Positions 52,067 to 60,077 of a DNA stretch of 64,000 nucleotides are shown here, piece after piece (the stretch's first letter is position 1; each line of letters starts with the position of its first letter). Under the pieces are notes generated by a model. The model made no database searches, was not told the DNA's origin, and saw only the letters and a list, made by a program, of their open reading frames with translations. The translations under genes were made by a program, and so were the position numbers. Source of the DNA: Paenisporosarcina sp049671445 (GTDB lineage: Bacteria > Bacillota > Bacilli > Bacillales_A > Planococcaceae); contig NZ_JBATUX010000118.1 of NCBI RefSeq assembly GCF_049671445.1, positions 248,001 through 312,000 of the forward strand. Reading direction: 5' to 3'.

Positions 52067-53203
52067 ATGACGACTCATCGATTAGTAGCAACATCGGCAA
52101 TGGGTTTAGAATCTATTGTGGCAGATGAAGTAAAAAAATTGGGATATGAAACCCAAACTGAAAACGGTAAAATTTATTTTGAAGGTGATGAGCGAGCAAT
52201 TGCGCGTGCCAATATGTGGCTACGAGTTGCTGACCGCGTTAAAATCATTGCTGGAGATTTTAGAGCTACCACATTCGACCAATTGTTCGAGCAAACGAAA
52301 GCGATTCCGTGGGAGAAGTATTTATCTGTGGACGCAGCGTTCCCAGTACAAGGAAAATCTGTGAAATCAAAATTATTTAGTGTGCCGGATTGCCAAGCTA
52401 TTGTGAAAAAGGCAATTGTGGAACGATTAAAATTAGCACATAAAAGAATTGGATTTTTAGACGAAACCGGTGCAACATTTAAGATTGAAGTGAGTATACT
52501 TAAAGATGTGGTGAAATTAAGCATTGATACAAGTGGTGTTGGTTTACATAAACGTGGATACCGTCTGGATCAAGGGGAAGCCCCATTAAAAGAAACACTT
52601 GCGGCTGCACTAGTGTATATTTCTAAGTGGAATCCAAATCGTCCGTTTGTAGACCCATTCTGTGGTTCTGGGACTATTCCTATTGAAGCTGCGATGATTG
52701 GTCAAAACTTAGCTCCGGGGTATAACCGAAGTTTTATTAGTGAAGACTGGCCATGGATGCCAAAGAAAATTTGGGAAGAAGTACGCTTAGAAGCCGAAGA
52801 AGCAGCTAACTATGATCAGGATTTAGATATCATGGGTACTGATTTAGATCCTCGCATGATTGAAGTGGCAAAGAAAAATGCGATTGAAGCTGGCTTTGCT
52901 GATTTAATTCAATTTAAACAACGTCAATTACGTGATTTTACAACAACTTCTGTAGATGGAGTAATGATTGGAAATCCACCATATGGAGAACGTATCGGAG
53001 AAAAAGAAGTTATTGAAGAAATGATTGATGATATGGGACGCATAATGGATAGTTATCCAACGTGGTCTGTGTATATGTTGTCTTCAATGGCAGACTTTGA
53101 ATCGAATTATGGTCGTAAAGCAACAAAAAAACGCAAATTATTTAATGGATTTATTGAAACTAATTATTATCAATATTGGGGTATAAAAAAGCCTCGTCAA
53201 TAG
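52067..53203 (+). CDS. ypsC: 23S rRNA (guanine-N2) methyltransferase, RlmL/K type (YpsC)
   Basis: A 378-residue protein with an N-terminal ferredoxin-like/THUMP RNA-binding region (about 1-155) and a Rossmann methyltransferase domain. FVDPFCGSGTIPIEAAMIG is the SAM motif and GNPPYGERIG the catalytic N-P-P-Y motif for amino methylation. By homology it methylates the position equivalent to E. coli G2445 of 23S rRNA. The frame opens at 52040, but AAAGGA at 52055-52060 fits ATG 52067. A terminator follows. Confidence 0.93.
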   Translation: MTTHRLVATSAMGLESIVADEVKKLGYETQTENGKIYFEGDERAIARANMWLRVADRVKIIAGDFRATTFDQLFEQTKAIPWEKYLSVDAAFPVQGKSVKSKLFSVPDCQAIVKKAIVERLKLAHKRIGFLDETGATFKIEVSILKDVVKLSIDTSGVGLHKRGYRLDQGEAPLKETLAAALVYISKWNPNRPFVDPFCGSGTIPIEAAMIGQNLAPGYNRSFISEDWPWMPKKIWEEVRLEAEEAANYDQDLDIMGTDLDPRMIEVAKKNAIEAGFADLIQFKQRQLRDFTTTSVDGVMIGNPPYGERIGEKEVIEEMIDDMGRIMDSYPTWSVYMLSSMADFESNYGRKATKKRKLFNGFIETNYYQYWGIKKPRQ

Positions 53204-53208
53204 TACTT

Positions 53209-53239
53209 GAAACGGATAGGTCAACCTATCCGTTTTCTT
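53209..53239 (+). terminator. Intrinsic terminator after ypsC
   Basis: Perfect 12-base arms at 53210-53221 and 53224-53235 around CA, followed by TTCTT. Confidence 0.85.
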
Positions 53240-53260
53240 ATCGTTTGAAGGGAGAACACT

Positions 53261-55168
53261 ATGAAACAAACTTTACCATTTACACTTTCAAAAGACCGTT
53301 CATTTTTCGAATCACTTGGTGATTGGATGGGTGATGTACTCTATGATGAACTACCTGAAAAAGGGTTTGAGTGTCGCGATGAGCAAATATTCATGGCCTA
53401 TCAAATTGAAAAATCATTAAAAGAAAAAAGTGTTCTTTTTGCAGAGGCTGGCGTAGGAACAGGGAAAACCATCGCTTATTTACTACCAGCTATTTCGTAT
53501 GCACGTTATACTGGTAAGCCAGCTTTGATTTCATGTGCAGATGAAACATTAATTGACCAACTCGTGAAAAAAGAAGGCGATATTCAAAAACTGCAAGATA
53601 CACTTGGTTGGAATATTGATGTTCGATTGGCAAAATCCCGAGATCAATACTTATGCTTAAAGAGACTTGAGCATGAGCAAAAAACGAATGACGAGGACTT
53701 CATTGAGCAAATAGAAGATGGAATTCCTGATTTTGTTTATGGGCATCAATCTTTGCAAGCCGTGTTTCCATACGGGGAGCGAAGTGCTTTTCCAGATGTG
53801 AGTGATGAAGATTGGCAAAAAGTGAATTATCATCCGATTCAACAATGTGCAGTGTGTGATATTCGAAACCGATGTGGTCAAACGATTCATCGCCAAAATT
53901 ACCGTGAAGCAGGAGATTTGATTATCTGTTCTCATGATTTCTTGATGGAGCATATTTGGACAAAAGAATCGCGTGTACGTGAAGGACAAATGCCATTATT
54001 ACCTGATGTTTCGATGATTGTACTAGATGAAGGACATCTATTAGAATTTGCAGCTCAACGTGCATTGACATATGAAGTGCAAAGCCAAACACTCGTGTCT
54101 CTAATTGATCGTGTGGCTACAGATGGTGTTCGTGAAAAAACATTACGCTTGCTTGAGACCTTACAAGACACACATGATGACTTCTTTAAAGAATTACTAG
54201 TTCACGCATATGGAGAAGGCGAACGACTGCATATTACGAAAACTGAACTTGTTTTGAAAATAGGTAAAGACCTTGTTAAATTAGTAGAACAAATACTAGA
54301 AGAATTTGTATTCGAGTCTGAACTTTATACAATAGATGAATACGATCTTCGCATGGTTGAAGAGTATTTAGAACAATATGTATTTTCTTTGCAGTTATTT
54401 GTGCAAAACGGAGATGCAGTGGATTGGGTAGAAGAAAAAGATGGTCTTGAGACTTTGGTAATTATGCCACGTCTAGTAACAGACATCTTAAATGAGAAAT
54501 TATTTACAAGTAAACTACCAGTTGTATTTTCCTCTGCAACGTTGTCGATTAATAAAGACTTTACGTACATTTCAGATGCACTCGGTATTGATAAATACCA
54601 TTCATTCAGTGTAGCTTCACCATTTGATTACGCTGAAGTCATGAAAATTTATGGGCATTCTGTTGAATCTGCGACTAAAGCTCGAAAAGCGAGAGAACTT
54701 CTAGCGCAATCAAATGAACCAACTCTAATATTGTTCAAGTCGAAACAGGATATGATCAGTTTTGAAAACTCACTGCCGTTTGAAGAAAGACTGAATATGG
54801 CATGTGAAGGTGAGCGAGAATTATCATCCATTGTTCGTGATTTCCAAGCAGGAGAAATCTCTACCTTATGTTCTTACCATTTATGGGAAGGGCTCGATTT
54901 ACCTGCGGAAGCATTAACTCGTGTGGTTATTTATGATTTACCATTCCCGCCACATGATCCATTATTTGATGCGAAACGAAAATTCTCTAACGATCCGTTT
55001 AATGAAGTCGATTTACCATTTATGTTACTCCGCCTTCAACAAGGGATTGGCCGACTTATTCGTACGTCAGCAGATCATGGTTCAATTCATTTACTGCTAT
55101 CGGATGAGGAAAAACAATTAAGTGACTCATTTACACATGTGCTTCCTGTCGAAGTTAATTGGAGTTAA
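53261..55168 (+). CDS. ypvA: DinG/XPD-like ATP-dependent helicase YpvA
   Basis: A 635-residue superfamily 2 helicase without an exonuclease domain. Walker A GVGTGKTIAY lies near residues 64-73, Walker B is LDEGH near 254 (Gly in place of Ala), and motif VI is QQGIGRLIRT near 604. Four cysteines, Cys132, Cys196, Cys199 and Cys205 (in YLCLKR and CAVCDIRNRC), have the pattern of the XPD-type 4Fe-4S cluster. It is expected to be a 5'-3' DNA helicase for repair. ATG 53261 follows GAAGGGAGA. In B. subtilis ypvA and ypwA are neighbours; here 1.6 kb is inserted between them. Confidence 0.93.
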   Translation: MKQTLPFTLSKDRSFFESLGDWMGDVLYDELPEKGFECRDEQIFMAYQIEKSLKEKSVLFAEAGVGTGKTIAYLLPAISYARYTGKPALISCADETLIDQLVKKEGDIQKLQDTLGWNIDVRLAKSRDQYLCLKRLEHEQKTNDEDFIEQIEDGIPDFVYGHQSLQAVFPYGERSAFPDVSDEDWQKVNYHPIQQCAVCDIRNRCGQTIHRQNYREAGDLIICSHDFLMEHIWTKESRVREGQMPLLPDVSMIVLDEGHLLEFAAQRALTYEVQSQTLVSLIDRVATDGVREKTLRLLETLQDTHDDFFKELLVHAYGEGERLHITKTELVLKIGKDLVKLVEQILEEFVFESELYTIDEYDLRMVEEYLEQYVFSLQLFVQNGDAVDWVEEKDGLETLVIMPRLVTDILNEKLFTSKLPVVFSSATLSINKDFTYISDALGIDKYHSFSVASPFDYAEVMKIYGHSVESATKARKARELLAQSNEPTLILFKSKQDMISFENSLPFEERLNMACEGERELSSIVRDFQAGEISTLCSYHLWEGLDLPAEALTRVVIYDLPFPPHDPLFDAKRKFSNDPFNEVDLPFMLLRLQQGIGRLIRTSADHGSIHLLLSDEEKQLSDSFTHVLPVEVNWS

Positions 55169-55249
55169 TCAGAAAGGGACTGTCCTAAAAGTCATGACAT
55201 ATGACTAAGGGCAGTTCTCTTTTTCTATTTTTAAAGAGGTTAATTTCCG

Positions 55250-55363
55250 TTCTAGCCGGACGCTTTCCGCGGGCATGCCTCAGCCTCCTCGACGAGCAAG
55301 CTCGCCTGCGGGGTCTTCAGCTCATGCTATTCCCGCTGGAGTCGCCGCCTTCCACTCCAATCA
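55250..55363 (+). repeat. Intergenic repeat, copy 3
   Basis: A GC-rich block in AT-rich surroundings beginning CGGACGCTTTCCGCGGGC, with CAGCCTCCTCGACGAG and GCCTGCGGGGTCTTCAG in the middle and ending ATTCCCGCTGGAGTCGCCGC plus TTCCACTCCAATC. It has the same outline as copies at 25976-26083 and 26121-26290. This is the least changed copy. Confidence 0.75.
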
Positions 55364-55567
55364 AACATAAGTTCATCATGTGCAAAACAGAACAATAACT
55401 GATTGTAACGTTCAAATTAAGTGGAGAAAAAAATACGCATTTTTCTCGAATTTTTTTTCATTAGGGACTTAAAGAAAGTCCTTTTTGGATTTGCTGTGTT
55501 GTGAGATCAGTAATTTAGCGTTTATTATTATGTAGACTAAGAATAGTCTTTAATTAGCAGCAAACAA

Positions 55568-55609
55568 AAAGAAACCATTTTGAAAAAGATAAATCAAAAT
55601 GGTTTCTTT
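55568..55609. terminator. Long bidirectional hairpin terminator
   Basis: A perfect 16-base inverted repeat, 55568-55583 and 55594-55609, around a 10-base A-rich loop, with AAA on one side and TTT on the other. It probably serves the minus-strand AlkD-like gene and any read-through from ypvA. Confidence 0.75.
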
Positions 55610-55746
55610 AGTAATTGAAGGGTTAATGTTTTATAATACAGAATATATATTTTTCAGTAGTTCTTCTGTAACTAATACGAATGTTGCTGAATATCATCGA
55701 TTTCCAGCTTGTCAGCAATCATCGCATTGTGAAACAATAACTTATT

Positions 55747-56454
55747 TTAACACCTTACATGTTTGCGTTTAAAACCAAGCGGACCTCTATCTATGTGTTT
55801 TTGAATACTTTCGGAAGCAAGTAAGATACTACTTTTTTTAGTGCCCTGTCTAATTTCGACTGGTCCTACTTCTTTTGCGGTTTCAACCGCCTTATCATGG
55901 AGTGGCAAATATGAAACACCGACTGTGTAGATGAAATTATTCATAGCGGATTTCGTTCGGTCAGGAGAATCGTGGATCGCCATTTTCACCTGATCAAGCA
56001 TATTTGAAAGTTTGCTTGTGTTAAATTCAGCATCTGGACGATTACCTAATAGCCAGCAGTAACAGCTCCATCCTGCTGACATTCTAAGTTCTTCACCGCT
56101 TGCAATCCATTTATCGGAAACAGCTTGCGCAATCTCAGTTTCTGCCAAGGTGACTGAAACCACAAAATCCGACAGCATATAAAAATACGCCGCATCTATC
56201 CAACGCTCAAAATCCGACGCAGTCATTGTTATTGTGTTCGCAATGATGCCTGCAAAATACATAGCATCGTAATTTCCCGTTGAGTAAAGTTGCTCTGCTA
56301 AAGGTTGGTTATTCTTAAATTTCTTTGAGAGCGGCTTCATTTTTCCTGTAGGCACGCCAAATAGGGGCTCATGAGCACCATTTCTAATGTAAGTTTTTTT
56401 AGTTCGCTCACTACCAAGTGATTCCAACTCCTGCATAACTATTTCGAAATCCAT
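55747..56454 (-). CDS. DNA alkylation repair protein, AlkD-like
   Basis: A 235-residue all-helical protein of the AlkD/AlkC HEAT-like glycosylase group, which removes alkylated bases. RNGAHEPLFGVPTGKMKPLSK at the N terminus (only part quoted here as FGVPTGKMKPLSK) and LYSTGNYDAMYFAGIIAN are typical of the family, as is VGVSYLPLHDKAVETAKEVG. Catalytic residues of B. cereus AlkD cannot be mapped with certainty by eye. AGAAGGGA lies 11 bases before the ATG. It is inserted between ypvA and ypwA and read against both. Confidence 0.85.
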   Translation of the reverse strand: MDFEIVMQELESLGSERTKKTYIRNGAHEPLFGVPTGKMKPLSKKFKNNQPLAEQLYSTGNYDAMYFAGIIANTITMTASDFERWIDAAYFYMLSDFVVSVTLAETEIAQAVSDKWIASGEELRMSAGWSCYCWLLGNRPDAEFNTSKLSNMLDQVKMAIHDSPDRTKSAMNNFIYTVGVSYLPLHDKAVETAKEVGPVEIRQGTKKSSILLASESIQKHIDRGPLGFKRKHVRC

Positions 56455-56814
56455 CGTTAAGACATCCCTTCTTTTTGAACTGCATTTAACGGCCTTTCTA
56501 ATTAATTAAACTACTTCGATAGTCTAAGTGAAATTCTTTACAACCTTATAAATATTTTAACATAAATAACCAATGCTAAATAATATCTAGGATAAACTAT
56601 ATAAATGATTTTCATCTATAATAAATCCTCGACTAGGTTGCAATGTTATAAATCGTAATTTGCGCTAACGCTTGTTTCACAACCTAACCAAGCTAAGTGT
56701 AAATTCGTACTTCACTAACAACAGTATCGTGGAGCATATCCTTTATATTTATCATAGTTTTCTGTCTTTATGCTAAAATGAAGAAGATGTTTGATAAGTA
56801 TTGGGGGAATTGAC
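56455..56814. other. Intergenic region between the AlkD-like gene and ypwA
   Basis: About 360 AT-rich bases serving two divergent genes. An extended -10, TGC TAAAAT at 56771-56779, is a possible ypwA promoter. I see no gene and no repeat. Confidence 0.45.
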
Positions 56815-58317
56815 ATGGAAATGACAGAGAAATTTTTAGATTATGTTAAAAAGATGCAAGCTTACATGGAAGCAATTGGATTGATGTATTGGGATTTACG
56901 TACAGGAGCTCCGAAAAAAGGAGTCGATCAACGTTCACAAGTCATTGGTACTTTGTCATCTGAAGTATTTGGTATGCAAACTTCAGACGAGTTAGCAGTA
57001 ATGCTAGACGAGCTTGGCAAAAACCTAGATGCCTTGGATTCAATTACAAGAAAAACGGTTGAAAAAGTAAAAAAAGAATATGACATGAGCAAAAAGATTC
57101 CCGCTGAAGAATACAAAGCTTACGTAATTTTGACTTCAAAAGGAGAATCTGTCTGGGAAGAGGCTAAAGAAAAATCCGATTTCTCAATGTTTTTCCCATA
57201 CCTAAAAGAAATTATTGAAACGAACAAAAGGTTTGTTTCATACTGGGGAGTTAAAGACAACAATCCTTACAACACACTTCTTGATGAGTACGAACCAGGA
57301 ATGACAACAGAAATTCTTGATGAGGTATTTGGTGAATTGAGAAAGAAAATTGTACCTTTAGCGAAAAAAATTGCTGAATCGCCAAATCAACCGAAAACCG
57401 ATTTCTTATTTAAACATTTCCCAAAAGACAAACAACAACAATTTAGCTTAGACATCTTAAAACAGCTTGGATATGATTTTGAAGCTGGGCGCTTAGATGA
57501 AACGGTTCATCCGTTTGCGACAGGATTAAATCGTGGGGATGTCCGAATTACCACAAAATATGATGAAAATGATTTCCGTTCTGCGATTTTCGGCACGATA
57601 CATGAATGTGGTCATGCCTTATATGAACAAAATATTTCTGCCGAATTAGAAGGTCTACCACTATCTACAGGTACATCGATGGGCATACATGAATCACAAT
57701 CCTTGTTCTATGAAAACTTTGTAGGACGTAATGAGAATTTTTGGAAACACAATTATGAAACACTCCAAGGCTATGCACCTGAACAATTCGGTGCTGTTTC
57801 TGCAGAAGATTTCTTAGCAGCAATTAATGAATCAAAATCATCACTTATTCGAATCGAAGCTGATGAATTAACGTATCCACTTCATATCATGATTCGTTAT
57901 GAAATCGAAAAAGGCTTATTTAATGGAGATATGAAAGTAGAAGATCTTCCACAAATTTGGAATGATAAATATGAAGAATACTTTGGAGTTCGACCAGCAA
58001 ACGATGCGGAAGGAATCCTACAGGACGTTCACTGGGCAGGCGGAGCATTCGGCTACTTCCCGTCATATGCACTTGGATTCTTATATGCCTCTCAATTGAA
58101 AGCAGCGATGTTAAAGGATCTTCCAAACTTTGACGAACTTTGTGCAACTGGAGACTTAGAACCTGTTAAACATTGGTTAACGGATAAAGTTCACCGTCAT
58201 GGGAGCATGAAGAAGCCGTTAGAAATTCTGACAGAAGCAACTGGCGAAGGATTAAATGCTACTTATTTAGTGGATTATTTAGAAGAGAAATACGGACGTA
58301 TTTATCAATTAAATTAA
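56815..58317 (+). CDS. ypwA: M32 family metallocarboxypeptidase
   Basis: A 500-residue cytosolic zinc carboxypeptidase of the thermostable carboxypeptidase 1 (M32) family. The zinc motif HECGH is His263, Glu264 and His267 within GTIHECGHALYEQN, and the third ligand glutamate is in the later GIHESQSLFYENFVGR helix. It is helical throughout and normal in length. The frame opens at 56791, but GGGGGAAT before ATG 56815 sets the start. The terminator at 58379 closes the unit. Confidence 0.95.
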   Translation: MEMTEKFLDYVKKMQAYMEAIGLMYWDLRTGAPKKGVDQRSQVIGTLSSEVFGMQTSDELAVMLDELGKNLDALDSITRKTVEKVKKEYDMSKKIPAEEYKAYVILTSKGESVWEEAKEKSDFSMFFPYLKEIIETNKRFVSYWGVKDNNPYNTLLDEYEPGMTTEILDEVFGELRKKIVPLAKKIAESPNQPKTDFLFKHFPKDKQQQFSLDILKQLGYDFEAGRLDETVHPFATGLNRGDVRITTKYDENDFRSAIFGTIHECGHALYEQNISAELEGLPLSTGTSMGIHESQSLFYENFVGRNENFWKHNYETLQGYAPEQFGAVSAEDFLAAINESKSSLIRIEADELTYPLHIMIRYEIEKGLFNGDMKVEDLPQIWNDKYEEYFGVRPANDAEGILQDVHWAGGAFGYFPSYALGFLYASQLKAAMLKDLPNFDELCATGDLEPVKHWLTDKVHRHGSMKKPLEILTEATGEGLNATYLVDYLEEKYGRIYQLN

Positions 58318-58378
58318 AAAGTCTAATCTGAAAAGTAAGAAAGACGTAAGACTTCAAAAAACCAACACTTAAAATATA

Positions 58379-58414
58379 AAACGCTTAGCCGAAAAATCGG
58401 TTAAGCGTTTTTTA
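58379..58414 (+). terminator. Intrinsic terminator after ypwA
   Basis: AAACGCTTAgCCGA and TCGGtTAAGCGTTT arms around AAAA with a T run. Confidence 0.88.
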
Positions 58415-58506
58415 TATTAACAGTTATAAATAATGGCATGACTTCAGTGAAAAAGGGTAGATATCTAATATACTTAGCTAATTGGATAACTGAAGGAGGC
58501 CAAAGC

Positions 58507-59295
58507 ATGGCAGGCTATATTTTTGATCTCGACGGAACGATTTACCTTGGTGATAAACTGATTGATGGTGCACTCGAAACATATAATTATTTGATTTCTA
58601 ACGGACATAAAGTAGTATTTGTAACGAATAAACCAATTGCGTCTCAAGAAGATTATCATGCCAAACTTACGAAATTTGGGTTCGATGTGACAGTCAATCA
58701 AATTGTCAATTCAAGTTATGCTACAGCCATATATTTGACAAAGTATGCGGAATCAGCAGATCAAGTATATGTTATCGGTGAGCAACCGTTAATTGATGAG
58801 TTAAATCAAGCAAATATTTCGATGACAAATAACCCCTTGGATGCTGATTATGTTGTTGTTAGTTGGGACCGCCAATTTACTTACGATAAACTGAATAATA
58901 TGTATCAGGCATGGAAGAACGGTGCAAAATTCGTTGCGACTAATCCAGACCGGACTTGTCCGGTTGATGGAGGAGAGGTGCCAGACTGCGGATCTATCAT
59001 GGGTGCTTTCACTGCTGCTACTGGACAGGAAATCACGGAAATTGGCGGAAAGCCTTCCAGACTTATGGCTGATCTCGTACTAGAAGAAGTTCTACAAATG
59101 CCCGCAAATGAATGCTTTATGATTGGGGATCGATTGGAGACAGACATACTTATGGGAAACAATGCTAACCTAACTACGATTCTAGTATTATCAGGTGTTA
59201 CAACTGAAGAGATGGCAAAGGAATCAACGATTAAATCGAATTACACATTATCTAGCGTTAAAGAGTTACATGAATTTCTTGAAAAAATCAACTAG
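58507..59295 (+). CDS. HAD-superfamily IIA phosphatase (NagD/YutF-like)
   Basis: A 262-residue haloacid dehalogenase-like phosphatase with a C2 cap. Motif 1 is FDLDGTIYLG (nucleophile Asp9 of MAGYIFDLDGT counted in the first 12 residues), motif 2 VTNKP, motif 3 lysine in GGKPSRLM, and motif 4 GDRLETDILMGNNA. Members dephosphorylate UMP, p-nitrophenyl phosphate or sugar phosphates; the substrate here is unknown. The frame opens at 58438, but GAAGGAGG at 58493-58500 supports ATG 58507. It stands alone between two terminators. Confidence 0.92.
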   Translation: MAGYIFDLDGTIYLGDKLIDGALETYNYLISNGHKVVFVTNKPIASQEDYHAKLTKFGFDVTVNQIVNSSYATAIYLTKYAESADQVYVIGEQPLIDELNQANISMTNNPLDADYVVVSWDRQFTYDKLNNMYQAWKNGAKFVATNPDRTCPVDGGEVPDCGSIMGAFTAATGQEITEIGGKPSRLMADLVLEEVLQMPANECFMIGDRLETDILMGNNANLTTILVLSGVTTEEMAKESTIKSNYTLSSVKELHEFLEKIN

Positions 59296-59324
59296 ATTTT
59301 TTTCAAGAGAATAAATGCAAATAA

Positions 59325-59371
59325 AAAGAGACGCAAAAAGTGACAAAATCACTTATTTGGTCTCTTTTTTG
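59325..59371 (+). terminator. Intrinsic terminator after the HAD phosphatase
   Basis: Outer arms AAAGAGAC (59325-59332) and GTCTCTTT (59360-59367) and inner arms AGTGA and TCACT form a two-part hairpin followed by T. Confidence 0.8.
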
Positions 59372-60077
59372 CTTATGTGGTAATTAATTAGTTTATCAAT
59401 TAATAATAGCGTCATTGTAAAATATTGCTAATATAGTTCGAAAGACATGCTTATCAAACAATCTTATTTAGAAAATGCTAAAAAGAGCAAATAAAATATC
59501 TCCAATTAATAGGGTTTGAATTTTAATGAAATAACATGAAAAACTTGAATAATTAGTAAAATTATTTATTGAAATTTGGAAAATAAATAAAGAAAAATAG
59601 GCTAAATGTAATGCAATCATTAAATTTACGATGAAGTTCTTATGGTCGATATTTCATCGATTTAAGGACTAAATACTCATTTTTAATATAGTGGATAAAT
59701 TATCTCAGTTTATTAATAAATTTATCAATTGATATAAACCTAGTAATACCATGTTTCTTATTCGAATTTACATATGTTTGACAAAGCTCCATACACTTCA
59801 ATTTACCTATTGTGAAAAAATTGAGTATGGTAATTAAATCTCAATTCTAAAAACCTGGAATATCTACGACAAAATATGACAGAAAAACTACTTTCATTCT
59901 TATATAGTTTAACTAACAACTAGAGGTTCACGATTTACACCATTGAGACTGTTTACCTAAATGACTATTTAGGAAAGGGGGCAAAGGTGTTTTTATGTGG
60001 TCATTTTTAAATGCTTGTAAATGACGAACAGCTTTACGAAGGGGAAGAAATGGTTGATATTAAAAGGGGGAAGGAAG
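59372..60077 (+). other. Long AT-rich upstream region of the secreted protease
   Basis: About 700 very AT-rich bases before the subtilase gene. No gene of normal size is present. A nine-codon reading frame at 59995-60024 (MWSFLNACK) has an unusually strong ribosome site, GGAAAGGGGGC, and a second short frame (60011-60100) overlaps the protease start. I could not fix a promoter. Such a long leader suggests regulated expression. Confidence 0.4.

Larger units (their letters stand above)
55169..55746. other. Gap between ypvA and the AlkD-like gene
   Basis: About 580 bases without an intact gene. It holds intergenic repeat copy 3 (55250-55363) and a 16-base-stem hairpin (55568-55609), listed separately. 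On the minus strand 55670-55745 there is a short protein-like stretch (ADKLEIDDIQQHSY, then stop) that may be a gene remnant. Confidence 0.5.

Noticed and set aside
55201..55398. A 65-codon frame across the intergenic repeat copy 3
   Set aside because: The frame follows the GC-rich repeat, which is shared with non-coding copies, and has no ribosome site.
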